Shown here in pieces: positions 8,906 through 19,527 of a DNA stretch of 64,000 nucleotides (its first letter is position 1; each line of letters begins with the position of its first letter). The DNA lies in the NCBI GenBank assembly GCA_020746105.1, contig CM036619.1, positions 7,017,942 to 7,081,941 on the forward strand, in the 5' to 3' direction. Source of the DNA: Trogon surrucura (taxonomy: Eukaryota > Chordata > Aves > Trogoniformes > Trogonidae). A program made the position numbers and the translations under genes. Under the pieces are notes generated by a model. It searched no databases. It was not told the origin of the DNA and worked only from the letters and a program-made list of their open reading frames with translations.

Positions 8906-10734
8906 GAAGTTTTCGCAGGTACTGATTTTTAGTATTACAGTCCTTAATAATCAGCTATTGACTCTAAAATCTCTTAGATTGTTTGGTCACCAAATAAGAA
9001 TAAATTACCATAGGATATCTATGAGATGATTTGATTGACTAGAGGGGAGAAAAGGGCCATACAAAAACCCTGAAATCATGTGATATGCTATTCTTGGCTT
9101 TGTGCAGTTTGAATAATTTGTGATACTTCCTCTCACAGGTGAATGACACTAAGGTGCCTGTTGAGTGTGTGCTAAGGCTCTGGGGCTGACCACCTGCATG
9201 GTCAGCTTGAACCATGACATGTAGACATAATCAACACATTGACTTCTCTAGAAGTTGGAAGAGATCTATATGTTAAAAACAGCATTAACAACACAAAACA
9301 AGAAAACCACCATCTTCTGTGGCTTTACTCATTGCCCATTTTCATTTTGTTTACAGGAAATTTATTTTTTCCTAATTCCTACTTTTTGGGTCCACTTACA
9401 CTTGTTCCTGGTTGCAAGATCTGGGTATGTCAAGTGGGTACAACTCTATCTCTTCAGTATGTGTGTTAATGCTATTCACGTATAATCTTACAATAGCAAA
9501 TGGGCATGCACTGCTCATGTCCAGAGTGTTAAAACAAGATCAAAAAAAGGATGAATCACACATCAATGCCAGTTTGAAGGAAATCAATGATATGGTGGGA
9601 AGACTCCATTAAATAAGATTTCTTACTGAAACCTGGTAATCTTTATTTATTCACATTGAAATTGTATCTAGATCTATTATTCAGAAGTTAAGGTCCCACA
9701 GCACATGGTGCTTTATGGAACCAAAAGGATATTTGGAAAGGATATTGTCCTGGGAAACTTACCAAAAGACAAAATAACAATTCCTATTACATCAGCATGA
9801 TACCATTATTCAGACTATGATACTCAGGCAGAACCCAGCAAACAGATTTCTGGATGGACTTTTTATTTACTTCACTATCTCACCCATGTCTGAGGAGCAG
9901 ACTATTGTTTATATTGTTTATATTTAGATATATTTAGGAGTACAAAAGTAAGGTGTATTGAAAATTTACACAAATTTTTTGATAGTGAGGTAGCTCTTCA
10001 ATTTCATGAAAATTCTTTCTCAAGGTATAGACACCCCTCATGTACTACTTTAGTTATGATTATGAAGACCTCACAATAGCTAGCCATTTTCATGTTCCCT
10101 TGCTAGCATGTGTTTTCAAATCAGATCCAAAGTATAAAATAGGATATAGCATAACTTTCCTGGAATTTAAATAAAACTTCTCTTCAGAAACCTCTTTTTC
10201 TATCTTGCGTTTTTCTCAGAGGCCTTAGAAGGCCTGACATACATAGGCAGTTAAATCTCAGTGTCCATGGGAGTTTATTTTAACTGCAGAGAGATTGTGA
10301 CATGTAGTGACTTTAACTCCTATTTTTAAGACAAAGATTGATGGAAAAAAAGGAAAGAAATGTCACAAAAGGAACCTATTCTATTGACAGCACCAGAAAG
10401 GAGAAACAGCTGAGAGAGAATGTATCAGTTGCCATTGTGCATCTTTCAAACTATGAGCTTTGTCACTCTGTGTGTAACAAATGTGTAATAAGTGTTTCGG
10501 ATGGCTGTACTACTTATCAAGAGCTGAGTTGGAACCAATTGCCAGCCACAGCTCTGAGTATTCCAGAAGGTTTCATGGGAAATGATGAATGGAAAACTGA
10601 TGGGAACAAAAGATGAAGAAAGGGAGACCATTCAAGTAAAATACCCTCTACCCAGACCTAGTTGCAGTTCTACTCCATTGTTTTCTCTAGTATTTTACTT
10701 GATTGCTCTTGTCATTTAACCCTGGTAGGCAGCT
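8906..10734. other. Non-coding sequence, no gene recognised
   Basis: AT-rich sequence with only short, unsupported open frames. At about 9170-9219 a stretch ending gcttgaaccatgaca resembles the terminal bases of the local LTR family and may be a further decayed LTR end. Nothing else is recognised. Confidence 0.6.
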
Positions 10735-10829
10735 CAGCCCTGTTTACGGTCACAAATCCAAAACACAGCACCAAATGAGATACTGTGAAGAAAATTAACA
10801 CTATGCCAGCCAAATCCAGTACAATTACT
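10735..10829 (+). mobile_element. LTR terminal fragment (old)
   Basis: The stretch includes aatccaaaacacagcacc, gaagaaaattaacact and ends gccagccaaatccagtaca. From memory this matches the end of a very common avian ERVL-type LTR, which ends with a similar AAAACACAGCAC ... AAAATTAACTC ... CCAG motif series. Only the terminal ~95 bases are clear; the rest is lost or too diverged. A RepeatMasker search would decide. Confidence 0.5.
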
Positions 10830-13621
10830 TACACTGACTGCTTTATTTCTTGTCCAGTTATCAATAACTCACAGTTCTTCACTGATAAAAACTTGCCTGT
10901 TAGTTTTTCTCAGGTAGTTCTTACTCCATGCTTTTTATCATTCTCTCCCAAATTAAATCTTATTATATGTAAAGTTTGTTAAACAAAGATATCTTTTGAG
11001 TTGTTTTCATAGCAAGGATGAAACAGAAGAGCTTGATCATATGTGAAGAAACATAATATTAGTACATGTCCATAGATACCCCTCTGATGTTCCCTGTCCA
11101 AGACCATTTTCATTCACATAGGAAAGAAAATCAATGAGGTTTTTTTTCTGTCAAAAAGTAATAATACAAATATCTTAGACAAAGAATGAAATTCATTTGA
11201 AGAAAGAATTTCTAGAATTCTTAAGGCAGAACAAAGTAAAACTTTTATTACTTAGGTACCAGAGAACAGTTTTCCAACTGTTCTGATGAATCTAAAAAAA
11301 AATAAACATAACAAAAAAAATTATTTTTTTTCTACAGCCAAAATTTCTAAGCTAACCTACCAATTTCTTCCACATTTTCTCAGTATAGGGTTTCCTAACA
11401 AACTCCCATGAAAAGTGCAAATTTTGATTTTCTTACTATCCATGGGTCTAATAGAAGTATTTCACATTTTCTCAGGGAAATTACAGAGGACTGATTGAAA
11501 ACAACTCAGTTCCACTTAGTATCTCAAAGATGACTAGCTTTGCTGGTGTTCTGTTCTTATTTGTGGTGTTTTCTGTTCACTACAGATTAATTTAGTATTT
11601 TCACTACTGTTCTAGTAATGAAAAGAAATCTAATGAGAGCTCATCCAGTCTATATAAGTATAGTCAATGTCATTTTTTTTCATGTTGAATGTCATTGTTG
11701 TATGTTACAGAAGTAAGCAAATTCCTCGTAACCTGTGACAATTACTTCTTAAGTACACAAGCTCACAAACACATATGTAAAATAGTTCATTTTCTACACC
11801 TTATGGGTTCTTTGCTAAATCCACTCGAAGTCACATTCTTTCCCGTTCCAAGAACTGTCTCATATTAACATCACTGGTTCTTTCCATGCTGCAAAGATCA
11901 GTTGTAAAAAGACTGAAGGTGACCAGTGTAACACCTGCAACTATTCTTTAGTCCTCAGGTAACTCCACTGCTTCTGAAAGCACTTTCAGAACTGTCCTTC
12001 TTTGTATTCCAAATATCTATCCACTTTAGCAAACAATATTTAATATTTTGTTGGTTTTCTATTTCTTTTTTTTTTACAACTACATTTTCTCCTGTGAACA
12101 TGAATTACTTCAGCACATTAAATGAATCACATTCAATTTTAGTTCTGCTATTACTTATGTTGTATCTGCCCACTTGTACAAAACACCAGAGAGAGCCTGT
12201 GCTGGGAAAGAGTTTCTTAGACTATAGCTGATTCTGCTATAAGTAGCTCGTTTATATTGCCTCATGTAAGATCTAATCTAGCAACACTGTGTGCACAGTC
12301 AAAAACTCTGCCGAATGAGTCAAGGCAACATTACCTCTTGACTAAGCCAATAGTTTGTCTCAGCTGAAAGAAATGATTCAATGTCCCTGCAAGTTCTGCT
12401 CTTAGAAACAATCACTGGTGACAAACAGTAGACCACAAAGCTAAGTAGGTCTGTCGATGTCGGCGGGTCACATTCCAATTAAATAGCATCTGTTTCATTC
12501 CACAGCCACAAAACATGTACAGAAACGGTACCAGCCTTTATGAATGTCCCCCAGATTTGTCCCATGGTTGAGAGATGAGTCCATGCCTAATTTGTAAAGC
12601 AGTAAGGCAGGAAAGCAGATTTCTGCAGCTGCTTGAATCCAACAACTTTATTTCTATGACTCGTCATCAAATTACTCAGGTTTTATAGCCTTGGAAGTGT
12701 CTCCCTTTGGTCCTTATCTCTGTGGGAAGTGACAGCTACTCCTGTATCTGTGCTGACTGGAGGAGGCTATGTTTGTAATGGGTATCTCCAGCTCATCTTT
12801 AAAGATCGAGTCTGCCAACATGCACCAGGGATTTAATGAAAATGAAGGAAGGGTAAAGTATTATGAGACATCCACCATCATGCATATCATACAGTTTTTC
12901 TGCCAGAATAGATGAAGCCAGAAACAGAGGCATCTGGACAGCTGCTCCAGCCCTCAGTTTTTGTGGCATTTGTGAGTGTGCCTACCTCTATTCCAGTAGA
13001 AACTCCCCAGCGACCAACAAGCTGCTGAGACTTCAGTGGAGGCAGGATTTGGAGTTTAATGAGCAGAGATTCAGCAAAGCATGAGCAACTAATGATGTAG
13101 ATTGGAAGCCCCATATTGTTTACTGCACTGCCAGGTGTCAGTTGTGGTTCCAGCTCTAAATTAATATAGTCTCAGAGTAAATGATCTGGTGTAGGAAAAA
13201 AATAAAGCAACTGACTTCATTAGGAGAGGATTGATCTCATGAGACTGTATTTTATACACAATGCAGGATTATTTATTTTTTAACTTGGCATTTTGGAAGG
13301 GAAACAAATCCCACCAGCTTGCGGTGAAAATAACCAAGGAGAACAGATGTACTGTAGCATATAGAAGAGCTCAACAGAGAGAGAGCAGGGCAAAATACTG
13401 GGAAAAAATACATTGGCTGGGAAGTTGCCACATCTGGACCTTTAAACGCTCTAAGATTACAGCTTTTTTCATCCTCCACAAGCTCCTTATCAAAAAAATA
13501 AAAAAAAAGAGAGAAAGAAAAAAAAAAAGGAAAAATAAAAAGGATAACCTCCCCCCATAATTTAAACAAGCATTATACTCTGGCTTAGACACTATTTAAA
13601 AGACATGTAAAGATGTGTAGA
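10830..13621. other. Non-coding sequence, no gene recognised
   Basis: AT-rich single-copy-looking DNA. Open frames are short and carry no recognisable motif. A T-rich run lies near 12060-12075. No RNA gene or repeat is recognised. Confidence 0.6.
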
Positions 13622-13722
13622 TATGGTGCTTGGTGACATGGTTCAGTAGTGGACATGTCATTGCTAGGTTAGCAATTGGACTTGATGATCTTAACAATCT
13701 TTTCCAACCTAAATAATTTTAT
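13622..13722 (+). mobile_element. CR1 LINE 3' fragment (old)
   Basis: It carries the end-region words of CR1: tggttcagtagtgga, ttggacttgatgatctt, and tcttttccaacct. The fragment is 5' truncated to about 100 bases and the 3' octamer tail has decayed to aataattttatcc. It is diverged relative to the long copies, so it is an older subfamily. Confidence 0.7.
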
Positions 13723-16266
13723 CCTCCAAGTATAATAAAATCAGGATCAAGGTCCTATCTGTCTTGACTTTTCCCTACTTCAGAGGCTTCTAACTAGAGC
13801 TCAACATCAGTCTACTGTCAATCCTTCATGGATATATTACCGTCTGTGTTCTCTTATCGCTTTGGACCTCAGCAACTTGCTCTGCAGATATTTCAGTGAG
13901 CTGGATAAAAGACTAAGATGAATTTTCTCTTTTTTTGATAAACCAACCAATTTCTTTTTTTTCTGACTGAAAGAAGAATGGACTAGTGAGAAATCTTTAA
14001 ACTACTCTTTTATCCCATGTGTCCGGTTTCATGTACACTCAAACAATCCATCATCAGTTTAGACAGTACTCCTTCCAATTCTATTTTAAACTGCTAAGAG
14101 TCTGAACCTAATAACTGCTCAACAAAGCTGTCTTTCTTGACTTTTTTATCATGCAGAGATACACTGGCTGAAATACTGAGCACTCTGATGGTCTTTGCTG
14201 CATATCTCCATTGAACTGCAAGCATGGTCCATTACAGTACACTGAGTTGTCCCAGATGTTTGTCCATGTGTGTTACTGTGATAAAGCAGTACAGTCATGT
14301 GTAAGGTATAAGTTAGAGGCACATCAACTGAGACAGGGATGTATAATTGCTTTGCAAATCCTGTTACAAGGTGCAAGATGAAGCAGCTTCTCTGACTAAT
14401 AGACTTGCAAAAAATCATGAAGTCTGATTGGGAATCATTAGAAAATAATGCTACTCACAGAGTAGGAAAATAACAAGGCAACCCCATTGCTCTCTGGTAC
14501 ACCTCGCTTGTGGATCAGAGTAAGGCAGATCTGCTGTCCAGTCGCAGGTGAGAGGGAGTCAGGTGCTCATAATGCACGTTTTCAACTTCCTCTGAGATAT
14601 ATTACTGATGATTCCTGTAGATCATTGCAATAACTGCTGCACGGATTCAGACTGGATAATCACCATTTCATTGGAAGCCATGGAAAATACTCAAAATTGC
14701 ATTCTTAGAGCTGCAGTGAGCATTGCTGTTGGGTTCTTTTATTTTTCATATGTAGGTCAGCCTCTGGGTACTCTTGCTTTTCTTCTGCTTAAGCTAGATT
14801 TTCTCTCTTTTTTCTCTGTTTAGATGTTCTGTTAAAACATCTGACAGGAAAGATGCTTTTCTATTTTTGCTGTGTCTTGCAGTAGAGAAATTAAGAAGCG
14901 TATTACTTCCTTAATATGTTAAGAGCTGAATCGTCTGATTTGAGTGTGTTATTTTTCTTGGTAATGACTTGTTAAAGTTCTTGCTAATGTCAAACTTAAT
15001 CGGGCCCTGTAGCTTTATGCTGTAAAGTGTGATTATCATTGAATTTTCATACCGAAAATTTTAAGTACATCATTTCATATTCAGTTTTAAACACTTACTT
15101 TCAGTGGGAGGCATCATTTGAATCATTACAGCCTAATCCAGAAAGGCACATTTACAATAGCTAGCAGTCCTGTAGGAACAACTGAAGAAAAGGCGTATTT
15201 CATAAATCAAAATTTTAATCTTGGGCCTTCACAACAAATTATCCTTGGCCTTGCCACATGACCCTTTTCAGCCTGAGTCGTTAAATGGTTGCAACTGTGA
15301 GCAAAAATATTGGCTACAAACCATTTATAAGTCTCTCCTTCAGGGTCTAGATTTCAAAGCTCTGTGTATGCCCCACGTTACCTTTAAGTCTTGAAATAAA
15401 CTGTCATCTCCATAAAATAGGTTTTTTACTCAGTACAGAGGTAGAAATTAAGTTTTGATATGTGCTTCGTAAACAACTTAGATTAGACAGACAGAAATGC
15501 CCCTTGACGCGGCTGCTTGTTCTGTGTACAAAAGCAGGGAGACAGAAAAATGGAAATATGTGTTGTTCATTTGTACATGCTCCAGTAAATGCAAATGAAA
15601 GAAAAAAAGGAATGGATAGGTTTGGAATCACATATGTCTTCTTACAGGTAAGCTGATCATTTATTGGGAAAATTTTTCCATGTTTTCAATTTCGATTGAA
15701 AAAGGTCATAATGGAACACAGTGCAAGTTTTAAATGAATTCAACATTGAATATATACTTGTGGATGGTTTGTCATTATTTCATCTCAAAAACTAAGCGAA
15801 ATCTCTCTGATGTCAGCCAAGTCTTCCTTTGGGGCTTTAGAATTATCTTAAATTGTACTTGTAGGCTGAGGCTTTATACAGTTCAGAACTTACTGTGCAG
15901 GCTAACACCGCCACATTTGAAAAAGCTATGGGGCCATATTGAACTGTTACAAGTCCAAAAAATTTCTTCTGCCCAGTCCATTTCAGATAAATGTTCAAAT
16001 TGTTATGCCAGAATGGATATGTGATGTAAGGGTTAGTATCTTATCTATACAGGTATGACTTAAAAACTATATCATAGAAAAAACCAACCAGGTTTAACTC
16101 CACTGTCTCTTAGGCATTACGTATGTACATATGGTTTATGCATATTTTATTGATTAGTATAGGCAAATTAATGCAACAGCATTTAGCATCTTGAATGAAT
16201 AGAACATTAAAAATTTCTGTAGTAAAATGTTTAGTTAAATATCAAATCACTCACCTTCCCACTCCT
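13723..16266. other. Non-coding sequence, no gene recognised
   Basis: AT-rich, without recognisable repeats or supported coding frames. Plus-strand frames near 14608-14823 and 15734-16024 have no family match that I know and no splice or promoter context. Confidence 0.55.
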
Positions 16267-16433
16267 GGAAAGGAAAGGAGAAAGGAGAAAGGAGAAAGGA
16301 GAAAGGAGAAAGGAGAAAGAAAGGAGAGAGGAGAAAGGAGAAAGAAAGGAGAGAGGAGAAAGGAGAAAGAAGAAAGAAAGGAGAAAGGAGAGGAAAAAGG
16401 AAAGGAAAAAGGAAAGGAAAGGAGGGAGGGAGG
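16267..16433 (+). repeat. Polypurine microsatellite (GGAGAAA)n
   Basis: It has about 167 bases, purines only on the plus strand, built from ggagaaa/ggaaa units and ending in ggagggagggagg. The apparent lysine/glutamate-rich reading frame across it is a by-product of the repeat. Confidence 0.95.
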
Positions 16434-16740
16434 TAAATTCATTGTTGTGAATTTGTTACACTGCAAACAACTGATGCCAATGCCTGAACAAAGTTATCTG
16501 AAGTTTGCTTATATATCTTCACATAATGCTTTCAAGTGCAGGGGCAGATTAAGTATGATTCACTACTAGTGATGACTGGCAGCATACCCCCCACCCAGCT
16601 GATCATTAGGGAGAGGAACACACCATGCATTCGCCCTCCTTTGAGGCAGTCCTGGGCAAGGAAAAGCTTTGTTCCCCTTTTTTCAGATGTGACCTGCTGC
16701 CTGTCTGTCTGTCACCAAGCACAGCTTTCTCAGTAGCTTT

Positions 16741-16961
16741 GAGGAAGGAAGGGAGGGAAGGAAGGAAGGGAAGGAAGGGAAGGAAAGAAGGAAGGAAGGG
16801 AAGGGAAGGGAAGGGAAGAAGGAAGGAAGGGAAGGAAGGAAGGGAGAGAAGGAAGGGAGAGAGGGAAGGAAGGGAAGGAAGGGAAGGAAGGGAGGAAAGG
16901 AAGGGAAGGAAGGAAGGGAAGGAAGGGAAGGAAAGAAGGAAGGGAGGGAAAGAAGGGAGGG
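16741..16961 (+). repeat. Polypurine microsatellite (GGAA/GGGAA)n
   Basis: It has about 220 bases, again all purines on the plus strand, made of ggaa and gggaa units. It lies about 310 bases from the first tract. The open frames in both directions reflect the repeat. Confidence 0.95.
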
Positions 16962-18249
16962 TGTAATAACTTCAGAGAGAGCCTTTTAGGTTTCAGTTCA
17001 GCAGGAGCTAAACAGTGTCTACTTGTGTGTTTTGGTTTCTCTTTTTCCCTCAGAGGAAGCAGCCCCATTCCATAAAAATGTCCCTTCTGTCAAAGAAATA
17101 ATTTTCTATCAAAAATGGTTTCTGCAGAACAAATTGCACCTGTTTCTATTTATTAAAGCTAGCACAGTAATAGAACTCCTGTACTGGCAGTGCTCATTAG
17201 TTATTATTATTTACCCATCATTTTTCTCACGCTGGCTGTCTAGGTGCCTCACAGGCTGTGGGAAGTCACCCTTGCCATGAGGAACTTCTACTCAAAACAG
17301 GTAATATCCAAACAATGGCAAGGAAAAAATAATATGGAAGTAAGAAGGGACAGCACAATGAAATGATAAAGTTATGCTATTGTCTTACAGAGGATCGATT
17401 TTACTGTTTTAAAGGATCCAATACAGTGTTTATGATTTTCAGGATCAGTTAGGTAATGCCTGTCTCTCTGTGGGATAACTAATATTTAAGGATATTTTGG
17501 AAGAAGTGTGTTTAAAAAAGGACTTGTTGGATTTGGAGAAGAGAAATTGCATGTCGGACTGAATCAAGAAAGTGATTATCAGCATAATTGTGCGCTTCCC
17601 TAAGGATAGGAAGCATGGTCAGGAGACAACTGCTCTGATAGCCTGGAAAGGTAAATAGACAAAAGTCATTTGCTCATTTTCACTGTAAATGAAGCTTGAC
17701 AGAGGATCTAAGACCTCTCAATAAATCAATGTGAATCACTAGGCCATAACCAGGCTACTATTAGCTGGTAGTGAAAATTTCCACTAAGCATTCTCATGCT
17801 GCTTTTTCTTATGACAAGTTGAATAGAAACGTGGCAAGACTGGAACCGAGCCATGGCTTCATTGCTGGAAGCAAGCCTTTCCCAAAGACAAGATCAGAGT
17901 TAGGTTAATCCCAAAGTTTTGTTTTATTTCAAAGAGTAATTTGTATTCTAAATTGTTAACATCACGTCTTAGTGGGAACAGGGTGTTTTTATTTCTGAGT
18001 TAAGAGTATAGCTGAGTTAAATGTACTGATTTTTGCTTGGCAGAACTTCAGACAAAATATGGTTAGATTCTGAAGTGCAGAGCAGTTCTAGTGAAGGTGG
18101 TTTTTGTCAGTGGAGATCTGACTTAACGATCTGGCTCCTTTATTGCTAGGCTCAACATCTTACGTCAACTCCAAAGACTTCCTCAGAATGAAGCATGACT
18201 AATCCCGTGTTCCCCAGATCTCTCATTATAATGTGTCAAATAAATATAC
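16962..18249. other. Non-coding sequence, no gene recognised
   Basis: AT-rich intergenic or intronic DNA. No repeat family or supported coding frame is seen. Confidence 0.55.
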
Positions 18250-18844
18250 ATGTAACCCTTATACAGGCAAAGTACTTAGCAGAATTCTAAGCATTGTACC
18301 ATTAGAGTTTCTGGGCATAAGTCCTGCTTTCAGAAAGAACATCTTAGTCAATAAATAAGGAATAAATCAGGAATAGAAAAGATTAATTATATGGAAATGG
18401 TTCATATATCCTCCGTATTTAACAAGCAGTTAATTGGGAATGGACTTGCGGTCAGTCCATAATGCTTCATCTCTGCTATTCCTTCCTCTTCACACTCTAC
18501 CCTGCTCCAGCACAGGATGTTCCTGATGACATACAGTCCTTCACAAATTGCTCCAACAAATTGTCTTTCCCATGGAATTGGAAATTGTCTTTCCTATGGA
18601 ATGCAGTTTTTCTTGAACTGCTCCAATGAGGGTCCTTTCCACGGGAGGCTGCAGTCCTTCAGGAACAGACTGCTCCAGCATGGGTCCTCCACAGGGTCAC
18701 AGGTCCTGCCAGAAAATTTGCTCCTGCGTGGTCTTCTCTCTGTGAACCACAGATCCTGCCAGGAACTTGCTCTATCATAGGTTTCCATGGGCTGCGCCTT
18801 CCTTCAGGACACGTCCACCTGCTTTTGCGTGGGGTCCTCCATGG
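18250..18844 (-). mobile_element. Old minus-strand LTR, first piece
   Basis: Read on the plus strand it holds repeated words typical of this avian LTR in reverse: ctgctccagcatgggtcc, tgcagtccttcaggaaca, ccacagatcctgccagga. It matches the reverse complement of the 39501-40773 LTR in part. Homology is clear from about 18437 and fades leftward to about 18250. It stops at the TSD copy CATGG (18840-18844) and resumes at 23318. Confidence 0.75.
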
Positions 18845-18867
18845 TGTCTTGACCCACTTATACCTGG
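18845..18867 (-). mobile_element. Solo LTR, first piece (TGTCTTGACC end)
   Basis: It starts TGTCTTGACC directly after CATGG and continues to the CR1 insertion point at ATACCTGG (18860-18867). The remaining ~800 bases are at 22509-23317. Together they form a TG...CA element with five-base duplications. Confidence 0.72.
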
Positions 18868-18930
18868 AAGAGACAGGTGGGGGTTCACCCATAGGGCTGT
18901 CTAGGGTAAATCGCTCGGATACACGCATTA

Positions 18931-18988
18931 TCATAGAATCATAGAATCATAGAATGTTAGGGATTGGAAGGGACCTCGAAAGATCATC
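18931..18988 (-). mobile_element. 58-bp antisense CR1 tail inserted in CR1 copy 1
   Basis: The sequence runs from tcatagaatcatagaatc to ggacctcgaaagatcat, the reverse complement of the CR1 3' end. It interrupts ORF1: bases on both sides join to match the uninterrupted copy at 35340-35375. CATTA occurs at 18926-18930 and again at 18988-18992, a five-base target-site duplication. Confidence 0.88.
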
Positions 18989-19525
18989 ATTAGGACTTCT
19001 TCATCTAAGAAAAAAAGGAGGGTAATCGTAATTGGAGACTCCCTCTTGAGGGGAACAGAGGGCCCTATCTGCCGCCCTGATCCGACCCACAGGGAAGTCT
19101 GCTGCCTCCCTGGGGCCCGAGTTAAGGATGTTATCAAGAAGCTTCCTGGTCTGGTCAAACCCACGGACTATTACCCGCTTTTGGTTATGCAGATTGGTAA
19201 TGACGAGATAGTAGAGAGACGGCCAGAAGCAATCAAAAGGGACTTTAGGGCACTGGGGCGGATGCTAGAAGGATCAGGCACACAGGTAGTGTTTGCCTCT
19301 ATGCCTTCAATTATGAGGGAAAATAGTGGAAGGTTTGACAAAGTGCAGCAGATTAATACTTGGCTAAAGGGGTGGTGCCAGCGGTCTAGCTTTGGATTTT
19401 TTAACCATGGGGAGATCTACAGGGCACCTGGTCTACTCAAACCAGATGGGGTTCAAATGACACAAAGGGAAAAAAGGATCCTTGGTAACGAGCTGGCGGG
19501 ACTCATAGAGCATTCTTTAAACTAG
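18989..19525 (+). pseudogene. CR1 ORF1 remnant, esterase-like domain
   Basis: This is the C-terminal half of CR1 ORF1. It keeps the SGNH-hydrolase-like blocks: IGDSLLRG (catalytic Ser block), QIGNDEI (Asn block) and KPDGVQMTQ near the end (Asp kept, the usual His replaced by Gln). The N-terminal half is lost to 5' truncation and the upstream piece (18868-18930) is cut off by the 58-bp insertion. The stop TAG is at 19523-19525, two bases before the ORF2 ATG. ORF1 proteins of CR1 are thought to bind nucleic acid and help retrotransposition. Confidence 0.85.
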
Positions 19526-19527
19526 AT

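Noticed and set aside
16195..16569. Lys/Glu-rich open frame across the polypurine tract
   Set aside because: An artefact of a (GGAGAAA)n repeat having no stop codons.
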